Assembly (NCBI GenBank): GCA_008363385.1
Contig: RHKY01000036.1
Coordinates: forward strand, 17,364-81,363
Direction of reading: 5' to 3'
DNA: 64,000 bases
From: Acidobacteriota bacterium
GTDB taxonomy: Bacteria; Acidobacteriota; Thermoanaerobaculia; UBA5066
This document shows, one piece after another, positions 49,143-57,438 of this stretch; positions within the stretch are counted from its first letter, which is position 1; every line of letters starts with the position of its first letter. The translations under genes were made by a program, and so were the position numbers. The notes under the pieces are model-generated. The model was not told the origin of the DNA. It did no database searches and was given only the letters and a program-made list of their open reading frames with translations.

Positions 49143-49647
49143 GCTGACCCACCTCGACCCCTCCGGCGGCGCCCGGATGGTCGACGTCTCCGGGAAGGCC
49201 CCGACGCCGCGGTCGGCCGAGGCGCGGGCCCTCGTCCGGCTCGGCCCGCGGGCCTACGCGGCCCTCGACGCCTCGGAGAACCGGAAGGGGGACGCCCTGG
49301 CGGTCGCCCGCGTCGCCGGGATCGCCGCCGCCAAGAGGACGGCCGACTGGATCCCCCTCTGCCACCCGCTCCTGTTCGACGCGGTGGAGGTCGTCCTCCG
49401 GAGGCGGGCCGAACGGCACGAGGTGGAGGTGCTGGCGCGTGTCCGGGGGACCGGGAGGACCGGCTACGAGATGGAGGCCCTCGTCGCCGCCTCCGCCGCG
49501 GCCCTCACCCTCTACGACATGTGCAAGGCGGCCGACAAGGGGATCGTGATCGGCCCGGTGGAGCTGACGGAGAAGAGCGGCGGGAAGAGCGGCTCCTGGG
49601 TCCGAGGCCAGAAGCCCCGGGTTCCGGCCCGGCCCCGGGGCCGCTAG
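49117..49647 (+). CDS. moaC: Cyclic pyranopterin monophosphate synthase
   Basis: Works with MoaA to turn GTP into cyclic pyranopterin monophosphate, the first molybdenum cofactor step; 176 residues. The family core runs LTHLDPSGGARMVDVSGKAPT, then KRTADWIPLCHPLLFDAVEV (active-site CHPL) and LVAASAAALTLYDMCKAADKG (catalytic Lys/Asp region). The ATG at 49117 lies inside the mobA end (26-nt overlap); no other canonical start precedes the conserved LTHLD. A basic C-terminal tail follows. Confidence 0.93.
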   Translation: MPRSRRTPELTHLDPSGGARMVDVSGKAPTPRSAEARALVRLGPRAYAALDASENRKGDALAVARVAGIAAAKRTADWIPLCHPLLFDAVEVVLRRRAERHEVEVLARVRGTGRTGYEMEALVAASAAALTLYDMCKAADKGIVIGPVELTEKSGGKSGSWVRGQKPRVPARPRGR

Positions 49648-49650
49648 AAT
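49645..49650 (+). promoter_or_regulatory. -10-like TAGAAT close to the moaA start
   Basis: TAGAAT overlaps the moaC TAG stop and ends 5 or 8 nt before the two adjacent GTG codons (49656, 49659) that could start moaA. This is a leaderless-type arrangement. Confidence 0.45.
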
Positions 49651-49655
49651 CCGCG

Positions 49656-50705
49656 GTGGTGGATTCGACGGATTCGCCCCTCGTCGACGGGCACGGCCGG
49701 ACGGTGACGTACGTCCGGATCTCGGTCACCGACCGGTGCAACCTCCGGTGCGTCTACTGCATGCCGGAGGACCAGAAGTTCCGTCCGCTGCCGCACCTGC
49801 TGACGAGGGAGGAGATCGCGCGGGCCGCGCGCCTGCTCCGCGGGCTCGGCGTCACGAAGGTCCGGCTGACGGGGGGCGAGCCGACGACCCGGCCGGACCT
49901 GGTCGAGATCGTCCGGGACCTGTCGGGGATCGGCTTCCCGGGCGGGATCGCGCTCTCGACGAACGGCGTCCTCTTCCCGAGGCTCGCGCACGACCTCGTG
50001 GGGGCGGGCCTGAGCCGGGTGAACATCTCCCTCGACGTGGCCGAGGCCGAGCACTTCGCCAAGCTGGCCCGCCGGGACCACTTCGAGCCGGTGCGACGGG
50101 CCGTGGAGCTGGCGCTCGCGCTCCCGTTCGAGTCGGTCAAGCTGAACTCCGTCGTGATCCGGGGGCTGAACGACGACCAGGTGCTGCCGCTCGCGGAGCT
50201 GACGAAGGACCGCGACCTCTCCGTGCGGTTCATCGAGTTCATGCCGTTCGGGCAGAACGGCTGGCAGCAGTCCGACTGGATCGGCTGGCGCGAGATCCAC
50301 GACCGGCTCCTGGCGGCGGGCTACACGCTGGTCCCGGCGGAGAAGGAGCCGGTGGCCGGCCCCGCCGACGAGTACCGCGTCTTCTCCGGGGGCGGGGCGG
50401 ACGGCGGGGAAGGGCGCGTCGAGCACCGGGGGAGGATCGGCTTCATCACGCCGATCTCGGACCGCTTCTGCGACAGCTGCAACCGGATGCGGCTGACCCA
50501 GGACGGCGTCCTGAAGGGGTGCCTCTTCGGTCACGCCAGCGTCGACCTCCGTGCCCCGATGCGGGAGGGGGCGACCGACGAGGAGCTGGTGGCCCGGATC
50601 CGCCACGCGGCGCTCGTCAAGGAGGAGCGCCACCCGATGTTCGTCGGGATGAGCGTGCCCTCCCTCTCGCTCCCTTCGCGGGGGATGAGCGAGGTCGGGG
50701 GGTGA
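49656..50705 (+). CDS. moaA: GTP 3',8-cyclase
   Basis: A radical SAM enzyme that cyclises GTP for molybdenum cofactor, 349 residues. The N-terminal cluster is bound by CNLRCVYCMPED (CxxxCxxC), followed by RLTGGEPTTRPDL (SAM contact). The C-terminal second cluster is CDSCNRMRLTQDGVLKGCL, and the chain ends in Gly-Gly, needed for activity. Two tandem GTG codons at 49656 and 49659 are possible starts; the -10-like box at 49645 favours the second slightly. The stop overlaps the mogA GTG (GTGA). Confidence 0.95.
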   Translation: MVDSTDSPLVDGHGRTVTYVRISVTDRCNLRCVYCMPEDQKFRPLPHLLTREEIARAARLLRGLGVTKVRLTGGEPTTRPDLVEIVRDLSGIGFPGGIALSTNGVLFPRLAHDLVGAGLSRVNISLDVAEAEHFAKLARRDHFEPVRRAVELALALPFESVKLNSVVIRGLNDDQVLPLAELTKDRDLSVRFIEFMPFGQNGWQQSDWIGWREIHDRLLAAGYTLVPAEKEPVAGPADEYRVFSGGGADGGEGRVEHRGRIGFITPISDRFCDSCNRMRLTQDGVLKGCLFGHASVDLRAPMREGATDEELVARIRHAALVKEERHPMFVGMSVPSLSLPSRGMSEVGG

Positions 50706-51232
50706 CCGGGGCGGCCCGGGTCGCCGTCCTGACCGTCTCCGACCGTTCCTTCCGGGGCGAGCGGGCCGACGCCTCGGGGCCCGCGGTGGCCGACGCGGCG
50801 CGACGGCTGCTCGACGCGGAGGTCGTGGAGCTCCGCGTCGTCCCCGACGAGAGGGACGACATCGAGTGGAACCTGAGGCGGCTGGCCGACACCGGGACGG
50901 CCGACATCGTCCTGACCACCGGCGGGACCGGGCTCGGCCCCCGGGACGTGACGCCGCAGGCCACCGCCGCCGTCCTCGACTACGAGGTGCCCGGGCTGGC
51001 CGAGGCGATGCGGGCGTCCTCCAGGGCGGTTTTCGCCGCGGCCGACCTGTCGCGGCAGATCGCGGGGGTCAGGAGCCGGACCCTGATCGTCAACCTGCCG
51101 GGCTCGCCCCGCGGGGCCGTGGAGTGCCTGGAGGTCGTCGCGCCGGCGCTCCCGCACGCGGTGGCGACCCTCCGCGGCGAGGAGGGGCATCCGGCCCGCG
51201 CTCGCGGCTCTCGGGAACGCGAAGAGACCTGA
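50702..51232 (+). CDS. mogA: Molybdopterin adenylyltransferase (MogA/MoaB family)
   Basis: Adenylylates molybdopterin before metal insertion, 176 residues. Motifs are VAVLTVSDRSFRGERADASG, DIVLTTGGTGLGPRDVTPQAT (the TTGGTG signature) and LIVNLPGSPRGAVECLE. It starts with GTG overlapping the moaA stop and ends the molybdenum cofactor run. MogA and MoaB are hard to separate by sequence, so the symbol is provisional. Confidence 0.9.
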   Translation: MTGAARVAVLTVSDRSFRGERADASGPAVADAARRLLDAEVVELRVVPDERDDIEWNLRRLADTGTADIVLTTGGTGLGPRDVTPQATAAVLDYEVPGLAEAMRASSRAVFAAADLSRQIAGVRSRTLIVNLPGSPRGAVECLEVVAPALPHAVATLRGEEGHPARARGSREREET

Positions 51233-51538
51233 CCGCGGCGCGGATCCTGCTTGAGAAAGCACGATCTGTGCCGTCCGTCACGGGCCGCTTGACAGCCCTT
51301 GCGGGCCGGGCTACGGTCCGTTTCGGCGCGGCGGAATGGCGTACGTTCCCCGCGGCCTCGGTCGGGATCACCGCTCTGGCGGTTCGTGAGGTCGGCTCTC
51401 TCGCTTCGATCCCCCGTCCGAGGTAGTCCGAAGCCGCGGGCGATCCGGCCGCTTCGTAGGCCGGTGCCGGCCGTTCGGGGTCCCGCCCGCCGGGGGCGGA
51501 GCCCGCCCGGAACCTTACTTTTGGAGGTTTTGGAAGCC
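51233..51538 (+). promoter_or_regulatory. Long leader region of the lytic transglycosylase-like gene
   Basis: A 306-nt gap. It contains a promoter at 51289-51317 and then about 215 nt of GC-rich, hairpin-prone leader (for example GGCCGGTGCCGGCC at 51459-51472 and CCCGCCGGGGGCGG further on). It ends in a clear TTGGAGGTTTTGG ribosome binding region. I do not recognise a known riboswitch in it. Its length contrasts with the leaderless genes nearby. Confidence 0.45.
51289..51317 (+). promoter_or_regulatory. Sigma-70-type promoter of the envelope cluster
   Basis: TTGACA (51289-51294), a 17-nt spacer and TACGGT (51312-51317). Exact -35, imperfect -10. It would start a transcript about 215 nt before the lytic transglycosylase-like gene. 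Confidence 0.55.
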
Positions 51539-52168
51539 ATGTCAGATTCCGTACCCGGGGATTGCCCCGACACGCCACGACGAAGGGCCGTCACCCCGCT
51601 CCGGCTGGCCGGGCTGGGCCTGGCGTCCCTCCTTGCCCTCTCCACCCCCCTCGACGACGCCGGCTCGCTGAACGGCGACGAGCCCGTACCCGAGCTCGTC
51701 CGGGACGTCCCGGGCGCGACCGAGCTGCCGGCGGGCTGGCCCGGGGCGATCCCGGAGCTGAACTCGGACCACGAGTGGAAGATCTGGAACCGGGTCTTCG
51801 ACCAGTGCGAGAGGTTCGGGATCTCCGACGAGGCCCTCGTGATGTACCACGTCCTCTGGGAGGAGAGCCGCCTCCTCCCGCACGTCCGGTCGGCCTGCGG
51901 CCGGTACCTGGGGATCGGCCAGTTCGTCCCGCGGACCTTCCGGGCGAACGTGGCCGAGATGAAGAAGCACGGGCTCCTCGCCGAGGACGTGAGGTACTCC
52001 CCCTTCGACCCGGACCAGGCGATCGAGGTGATGGCCTTCATGTGGAGCCGCGGCCACCAGAACCACTGGGGGCCGTGGCGTCGCGTCTCCCGCCGGCTGG
52101 CCCGCGAGTCGGCCGCGGACCCGGCGCTCGCTCCGGTCGCCATCGTCGCTTCCGGGCCGCTAAACTGA
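51539..52168 (+). CDS. SLT-like lytic transglycosylase (exported)
   Basis: A 209-residue protein with a hydrophobic export segment near residues 20-38 (LRLAGLGLASLLALS) and a C-terminal lysozyme-like fold. The pattern VLWEESRLLPHVRSACGRYLGIGQFVPRTF matches the family 1 transglycosylase ES...S...GxGQ...T core, with Glu in WEES as the probable catalytic acid. Such enzymes cleave peptidoglycan between MurNAc and GlcNAc and are blocked by MurNAc O-acetylation. This is relevant because the next genes encode SGNH and MBOAT proteins. GGAGG 9 nt before the ATG fixes the start. Confidence 0.72.
   Translation: MSDSVPGDCPDTPRRRAVTPLRLAGLGLASLLALSTPLDDAGSLNGDEPVPELVRDVPGATELPAGWPGAIPELNSDHEWKIWNRVFDQCERFGISDEALVMYHVLWEESRLLPHVRSACGRYLGIGQFVPRTFRANVAEMKKHGLLAEDVRYSPFDPDQAIEVMAFMWSRGHQNHWGPWRRVSRRLARESAADPALAPVAIVASGPLN
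52161..52166 (+). promoter_or_regulatory. -10-like TAAACT close to the first SGNH start
   Basis: TAAACT overlaps the lytic transglycosylase-like stop and ends 6 nt before the GTG at 52173; no ribosome binding site is seen. Confidence 0.4.
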
Positions 52169-52172
52169 GCGG

Positions 52173-53144
52173 GTGAGGCGGCCGCCACCCGTCGCCCCCG
52201 GCGCCGGGTTCGCGGCGGCCGCGGTGCTCTCGCTCCTCCACCTGCCGGGCGCCCTCGCTCAGCCTCCGGCCCCCGAGGGAGTCCTGGCGTCCAAGTTCGT
52301 CGCGGCCAGGTCCCCGGGTTCCGGGCGGCCCCTCCGTCTCCTCCATGCCGGCGACTCGCACGTCGCCGGGGGAGCCTTCCCGTCCGCCGTGGGCGAGCTC
52401 CTCGGCGGCGTGCTCGGGAGCCCGGTGCAGGTCCAGCGGAACGGGGTGGTCGGTGCCCGGGCCGACCGGGTCGCCGGGGGGGAGCTCGAGGCGCTGGCCC
52501 GGCTCGTCCGGAGCGGGCGGCCGGACATGGTCCTCCTGACGTTCGGGACGAACGAGGCCCGGGAGCGCGCCCTCGAGCCGGCGGCTTACGAGGCCGCCGT
52601 CGGAGCGCTCCTGGCGAGGATCCGGGCCGAGGCCCCCGGCGCCGCGATCGTCGTCGCGGGCCCGCCCGAGCAGGAGCGGAGGCTCGCCGGGGGAGGGTTC
52701 GTCCCCGTCGCCGGGGTGGCCACCGTGGCCGAGGCCCAGGCGCGCGTGGCGCGAGCGGCCGGCGCCGTCTACGTGGACCTGTCGCGCGAGATGGGGGGAC
52801 CGGGGACGCTGGGCCGGTGGGCGGCCGCGCGGCCGCCCCTCGTCGGACCCGACCGGGTCCACTTCACCGTCGAGGGGTACGAGCGGCTCGCCCGCCTCCT
52901 CGTCGCCCGCCTCGCCGACCTCGTCAATCGCCACCTCCCGGACGTGACCCGGGCGGCTCGTTTCGACCTCCCGAAGGAGCGGGCCCGGGCCTCCACGGTC
53001 AGGCCCGCCGCCGCGGACCGGGGCGCCGCCCCGGCCGGACCCGCCTCGGACCTCCGCGTCTACCGGGAGGCCGGCGGGAGGCTCGTCCTGACGAACCTGC
53101 AGTCGCCACCGGCCACGCCCGTCCTCTCGCGGGTGGAGCGGTGA
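52173..53144 (+). CDS. Exported SGNH hydrolase 1
   Basis: A 323-residue protein with a signal peptide (AAAAVLSLLHLPGALAQ). Its SGNH hydrolase domain has block I LLHAGDSHVAGG (nucleophile Ser), an Asn-containing block (QRNGVVGARA), block III TFGTNEARE, and block V DRVHFTVEGYERLA with the catalytic Asp and His. SGNH enzymes of this type add or remove acyl groups from cell-wall or exopolysaccharide sugars in the periplasm. The C-terminal 70 residues are a non-conserved tail. The GTG follows the transglycosylase-like gene by 4 nt and the stop overlaps the second SGNH gene. Confidence 0.82.
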   Translation: MRRPPPVAPGAGFAAAAVLSLLHLPGALAQPPAPEGVLASKFVAARSPGSGRPLRLLHAGDSHVAGGAFPSAVGELLGGVLGSPVQVQRNGVVGARADRVAGGELEALARLVRSGRPDMVLLTFGTNEARERALEPAAYEAAVGALLARIRAEAPGAAIVVAGPPEQERRLAGGGFVPVAGVATVAEAQARVARAAGAVYVDLSREMGGPGTLGRWAAARPPLVGPDRVHFTVEGYERLARLLVARLADLVNRHLPDVTRAARFDLPKERARASTVRPAAADRGAAPAGPASDLRVYREAGGRLVLTNLQSPPATPVLSRVER

Positions 53145-54454
53145 GTCGGGCCTTCCGGCTTGCCGCGGGCCTCCTGGCCCTCGCGCTGGCTTCCGCGCCT
53201 GCCGAGGGGGCGACGGCGAAGCGACAGGCCTCCCGGGCCCCGGCGAAGTCGAGGAAGCAGGCGCCGTCCGGCCCGACGCCGATCCTGGGCTCGCCAGCGG
53301 CGCTCGCGGCGTTCCGCGACGCGCTCGACGCGCTCCGCCGAGCGGGGCCGGGCGCGGAGCCGTTCGTCGTCAGGGTCCTCCACTTCGGGGACTCGCACGT
53401 GGCCGCGGACTACTGGAGCGGCGAGCTCCGCCGCCTTTTCCAGGAGCGGTTCGGCGACGCCGGGCCGGGCCAGGTCATGCCGGGCCGGCCGTGGAAGTAC
53501 TTCCGGCACGCCCGGGCGCGGAGCCTGCCCTCCACGGGATGGGAGACGGCGGGGCTCGGGGAGGGTCTGAAGGACGGGATCTACGGGCTCTCCGGCGTGG
53601 GGCTCGTCCCGCTGCAGTCGCCCTCCCCGGCCGTGCTGGAGGCGACGTTCCGCTCGGCGACCGTGGAGTTCGCGTCTCTGGCCGAGGGGGCCTGCCTGGC
53701 CGTGACCGTGGACGGGGACACGCTCTTCGCCGGGTCCCCCGAGGACTCCGAGACGGCCCTCTGCGCCGAGGTGGACGTGGACGAATCGGGAGAGCTTCCG
53801 GTCCGGATCGTCGCCGTCGGGACGCGCGAGCCGCTCCCGGAGTCGCCCCACCGGCTGGAGGTCGCCGACGCCTGCGGGGGCTCGGTGAGGCTCCTCGGCG
53901 TGGACCTCGTGAGCGGGCGCAGCGGCGTCCTCTGGGACAGCCTCGGGATCAACGGCGCCGAGATCGGGGCCCTCTCGCGGTGGGAGCCGCGGACGCGGCG
54001 CGCCCTCCTCGACCGCGCCGCCCCGGACCTGATCGTCGTCTCGTACGGGACGAACGACATGGGGCGCGGAGACCTCGACCCGGACGCCTACACGGCCGAG
54101 GTGGAGGCCGCCCTCCGGTCGCTCCGTGAGGACGCCCCGTACGCGTCCGTCCTGGTGACGGGCCCGTTCGACCGGGCCGGCAAGAGCCGGCGGGTCCGGC
54201 GCCTCCTCGCCACCACCGAGCGCCTGGTCGGGCGAGCCATCCGGGAGGCGGCGCTGGCCACTGGGTGCGCCTACTGGGACGCCAAGGCGGCGATGGGGGG
54301 AGAGGGGGCGATCGTCAGGTGGGCGCGCCGGGGACTGGCACAGCGTGACTACGTCCACCTGACCGCCGCGGGGTACCGGAGGATGGCGGAGCTCCTCTCG
54401 GAGCGGCTCCTGGCGGCCGTGGAGCGCGAGCGAGCCGGACGGGGCGGGTCGTGA
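53141..54454 (+). CDS. Exported SGNH hydrolase 2
   Basis: A 437-residue protein with a signal peptide (RLAAGLLALALASAPAEG) and a basic Ala/Lys-rich linker. The SGNH domain is split by an insertion. Block I is VLHFGDSHVAADYW, block III is SYGTNDMGRG and the terminal motif is DYVHLTAAGYRRMA. The insertion (about 170-280) is a beta-rich module, as in proteins that bind the polysaccharide they acylate or deacylate. GTGA overlaps tie it to SGNH 1 upstream and to the MBOAT gene downstream. The PatB/DltD-like partner of the MBOAT is the likeliest role. Confidence 0.82.
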   Translation: MSRAFRLAAGLLALALASAPAEGATAKRQASRAPAKSRKQAPSGPTPILGSPAALAAFRDALDALRRAGPGAEPFVVRVLHFGDSHVAADYWSGELRRLFQERFGDAGPGQVMPGRPWKYFRHARARSLPSTGWETAGLGEGLKDGIYGLSGVGLVPLQSPSPAVLEATFRSATVEFASLAEGACLAVTVDGDTLFAGSPEDSETALCAEVDVDESGELPVRIVAVGTREPLPESPHRLEVADACGGSVRLLGVDLVSGRSGVLWDSLGINGAEIGALSRWEPRTRRALLDRAAPDLIVVSYGTNDMGRGDLDPDAYTAEVEAALRSLREDAPYASVLVTGPFDRAGKSRRVRRLLATTERLVGRAIREAALATGCAYWDAKAAMGGEGAIVRWARRGLAQRDYVHLTAAGYRRMAELLSERLLAAVERERAGRGGS

Positions 54455-55863
54455 GCCTGGCCGAGCCGGCGTTCCTCCTCTTCCTGGTCCTCGTCGCGCT
54501 CCTCTTGCGCGCGGCTTCCGGGCACGGACGGGCGGCTCCCTTCGCCCTGCTCGGCTCGAGCCTGGTCTTCTACGCCACCTGGAACCCGGTCTACCTCCTC
54601 CCGCTCGCCGCCACGATCGCCGTCGACTTTCTCGTCGGGGCCGCGCTCGGGAGGGCGGAGGGGGTGGGGCGGAGGAGGCTCCTCCTGGGCACGAGCCTCG
54701 TCGTCGACCTCTCGCTCCTCGTCGGCTTCAAGTACTTCGACCTCCTGGCGCCCTTGGCCTGGCCCCTCCTCGGGGAGGGGAGCGCCCCGCCGTTCCGGAT
54801 CGTCTTCGCCGCGGGGATCTCGTTCTACACGTTCCAGTCGCTCTCGTACGTCTTCGACGTCTACCGCCGCGAGCAGGAGCCGGCCCGGTCGTTCCTTCAG
54901 TACGCCGCCTACGTCTCCTTCTTCCCGACGCTCCTGGCCGGCCCCATCACCCGGGCCGAGACGCTCCTTCCGCAGCTGGCGCGCCGTTCCTACCTCGCCA
55001 CGGACGAGGGCGTCGGCCAGGGCCTCCTCCTGGTGGCGCTCGGGTTCCTGAAGAAGGTCGCCGTCGCCGACGTCCTGTCGGTCAACCTCGTCGAGAGGGT
55101 CTTCGACCTGCCGGGTCTCTTCACCTCGCTCGAGGTTCTGGTGGCGGTCTACGCCTACGCGGTCCAGATCTGGGCCGACTTCTCGGGATACAGCGACATG
55201 GCCATCGGCGCCGCGCTGATCCTCGGCTTCCGCCTGAAGGAGAACTTCCGCTCGCCGTACCGGGCGACGGACCTGGCCGAGTTCTGGCGGCGCTGGCACA
55301 TCTCCTTCTCGACGTGGCTCAGGGACTACCTCTTCTTCTCCCTGCCGGGGAAGCGGCCGGGGACCGTCTTCCCGTACCTGAACCTCGTCGTCACCTTCGG
55401 GCTCGGGGGCCTCTGGCACGGGGCCTCCTGGACGTTCGCGGTCTGGGGGCTGATGCACGGCGCGGGGCTGGCGGCCGTCCGGCTCGTCGAGAGCCGGGGG
55501 CGCCGGGGACCGAGGAAGGCCCCTTCTCCGGCACGGAGCCTCCTCGGCGGCCTCCTCACCTTCCACTTCGTCGCCTTCTCCTGGGTCTTCTTCCGCTCCG
55601 CGTCCCTCTCGCAGGCCCGGGACGTCCTCGCCGTCCTCTTCGACCTGCGTCCCGGCCTCGGAAACGTCCCGGCGCTCGTCCTCGTGGCGACCGCCGCCGG
55701 CCTGGCGGCGCAGCTCCTGCCGGAGGGGTGGCTCGGCGCGCTCACGCGGCGGTTCGTCGCCCTCCCCGTGCCGGCCCAGGCGGGCCTCCTGCTGGCGGCG
55801 GCCGCCGCCGTCCGCCTGGCGTCCGGGTCGAGGCCCGCGCCCTTCATCTACTTCTCGTTCTGA
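54451..55863 (+). CDS. MBOAT O-acyltransferase (AlgI/PatA/DltB type)
   Basis: A 470-residue polytopic enzyme that passes acyl groups across the inner membrane. Family motifs are GISFYTFQSLSYVFDVYRRE, LLAGPITRAETLLPQL, FWRRWHISFSTWLRDYLF and the catalytic-His segment GLGGLWHGASWTFAVWGLMHG. It overlaps the SGNH 2 stop and is followed after 6 nt by SGNH 3. Characterised relatives work with an SGNH protein to acetylate alginate (AlgI/J/X), peptidoglycan (PatA/B) or D-alanylate teichoic acids (DltB/D). The acceptor here is inferred, see findings. Confidence 0.92.
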   Translation: MSLAEPAFLLFLVLVALLLRAASGHGRAAPFALLGSSLVFYATWNPVYLLPLAATIAVDFLVGAALGRAEGVGRRRLLLGTSLVVDLSLLVGFKYFDLLAPLAWPLLGEGSAPPFRIVFAAGISFYTFQSLSYVFDVYRREQEPARSFLQYAAYVSFFPTLLAGPITRAETLLPQLARRSYLATDEGVGQGLLLVALGFLKKVAVADVLSVNLVERVFDLPGLFTSLEVLVAVYAYAVQIWADFSGYSDMAIGAALILGFRLKENFRSPYRATDLAEFWRRWHISFSTWLRDYLFFSLPGKRPGTVFPYLNLVVTFGLGGLWHGASWTFAVWGLMHGAGLAAVRLVESRGRRGPRKAPSPARSLLGGLLTFHFVAFSWVFFRSASLSQARDVLAVLFDLRPGLGNVPALVLVATAAGLAAQLLPEGWLGALTRRFVALPVPAQAGLLLAAAAAVRLASGSRPAPFIYFSF

Positions 55864-55869
55864 GGACCG

Positions 55870-57438
55870 ATGGACGCCGGCCGCCTCCGCCCCCTCTTGC
55901 CGCGCCGGGACGCGCTGGCGCTCCTCCTCGCCGCCGGGTTCGCCCTGCCGTACGCGGTCCCCTCCCTCTCCCGGTTCCGGGCGCTCCGGGCCGAGGACCT
56001 GGCCCGGCCGGTTCGCTCGCTCTCGGGACGTCCCTCGGTCCCCCTCCTGGTCTTCACCGACCCGGAGCCGTCCGAGCCGCAATCCCCGGCGACGCCACCC
56101 GCCGAGCCGGCAGCGTCGGTTCTGTCACCGGCCGCGCCGGCGGCACCGGCGGAACCGCCGAGGATCCCGCTCTCCCGCCTGGGCGAGCCCTCGGGGGGCG
56201 AGGTGGAGGACCCCACCGGCGAGCTCGACCGCTTCTTCGAGCGCCTGGAGGCCGTGAGGCGGGGGAGCGGCGTCGTGCGGATCAGCCACTTCGGCGACTC
56301 GCCCCTGACCGGGGACCTGATCTCCGGCGAGGCCCGCGCGCGCCTGCAGGCCGCGTTCGGGAGCGCGGGGCACGGCTTCGTCCTGGCCGGCCGGCCCTGG
56401 GGCTGGTACGGGCACAGGGGGCTCTCGATCGCCTCCTCCGGGTGGCGGTTCCTGAGCCCCCTCTTCTCGTCGGGCAACGGCGGGCACTGCGGCCTGGCAG
56501 GGGTCGCTTTCGCCGCCTCCGCGCCGTCGGCCAGGACCGTCCTGAGGCTGGAGAAGGAGGCGTTCACCCGCCTCCAGGTCAGCTTCCTCGTCCGGCCCGG
56601 CGGCGGGACCTTCGTCGTGTCGGTCGACGACGGGCGGCCGGAGGAGGTCTCGACGGCGGGCCTGGAGAGGGCGACCGGCTCGTTCGACCGCGAGGTCCCC
56701 CCGGCGCGGAGCCTCGCCCTCTGGCCGAAGGGGGACGGCGAGGTGGTCCTCTACGGCGCCGTCCTGGAGAGGGACGGCCCCGGAGTCGTCTATGACGCGC
56801 TGGGCGCCAACGGCGCCTCGGTCCACTTCCTCTCGCTCCTCGACGCGGCCGGGTGGGAGTCGGCCCTCTCGCTCCGGGGGAGCGACCTCGTCGTCGTCGG
56901 CCTCGGGACGAACGAGAGCGGCTACGCCGGGATCCCCGGGCCGCGGTACGAGCGGGAGTACGCCGAGGTGATCGGCCGGGTGAGGCGGGCGCTGCCGCTG
57001 GCCTCCGTCCTGCTGATGGCGCCGATGGACCGGGGGACCCGCGGGGAGACCGGCGAGGTCGTGACGATGCCCTCCATCCCCCGGATCGTCGAGGCGCAGC
57101 GGCGCGTGGCGCGGGCGAACGGCTGCGCCTTCTTCGACACGTTCGCCGCGATGGGGGGCGAGGGGACGATGGGTCGCTGGTTCGCCACGGAGCCCCGCCT
57201 CGTCACCGGCGACTTCACCCACACGACCAAGACGGGCTCCGACCGCGTGGCGCGGGTCTTCGTCGGGGCCCTGACCCGGGCCTACCTCTCGTGGCGAGGC
57301 GAGCAGGCCCCTCCGGCGCCGGGATCGCCCGCCCCGGCCCCGCCGTCCCCGGCCTCAGCCCCGGACGGCCAGCAGGGCGGCGCCCCAGCTGAACCCGGCG
57401 CCGAACGCCCCGAGGACCAGAAGGCTCCCGGCCGGTAG
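55870..57438 (+). CDS. SGNH-like hydrolase 3 with N-terminal anchor
   Basis: A 522-residue protein with an uncleaved-looking N-terminal hydrophobic segment (ALALLLAAGFALPYAV), a long Pro/Ala-rich spacer (about 60-110) and an SGNH domain. Block I is SHFGDSPLTGDLISG, in which the usual His after GDS is Pro. Block III is VGLGTNESGY and the final motif is GDFTHTTKTGSDRVA. The Ser, Asn and His needed for catalysis appear present. The C-terminal Pro/Ala-rich tail overlaps the convergent ketosynthase-like gene by 84 nt. It may be the second acyl-transfer or esterase component of the cluster. Confidence 0.8.
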   Translation: MDAGRLRPLLPRRDALALLLAAGFALPYAVPSLSRFRALRAEDLARPVRSLSGRPSVPLLVFTDPEPSEPQSPATPPAEPAASVLSPAAPAAPAEPPRIPLSRLGEPSGGEVEDPTGELDRFFERLEAVRRGSGVVRISHFGDSPLTGDLISGEARARLQAAFGSAGHGFVLAGRPWGWYGHRGLSIASSGWRFLSPLFSSGNGGHCGLAGVAFAASAPSARTVLRLEKEAFTRLQVSFLVRPGGGTFVVSVDDGRPEEVSTAGLERATGSFDREVPPARSLALWPKGDGEVVLYGAVLERDGPGVVYDALGANGASVHFLSLLDAAGWESALSLRGSDLVVVGLGTNESGYAGIPGPRYEREYAEVIGRVRRALPLASVLLMAPMDRGTRGETGEVVTMPSIPRIVEAQRRVARANGCAFFDTFAAMGGEGTMGRWFATEPRLVTGDFTHTTKTGSDRVARVFVGALTRAYLSWRGEQAPPAPGSPAPAPPSPASAPDGQQGGAPAEPGAERPEDQKAPGR

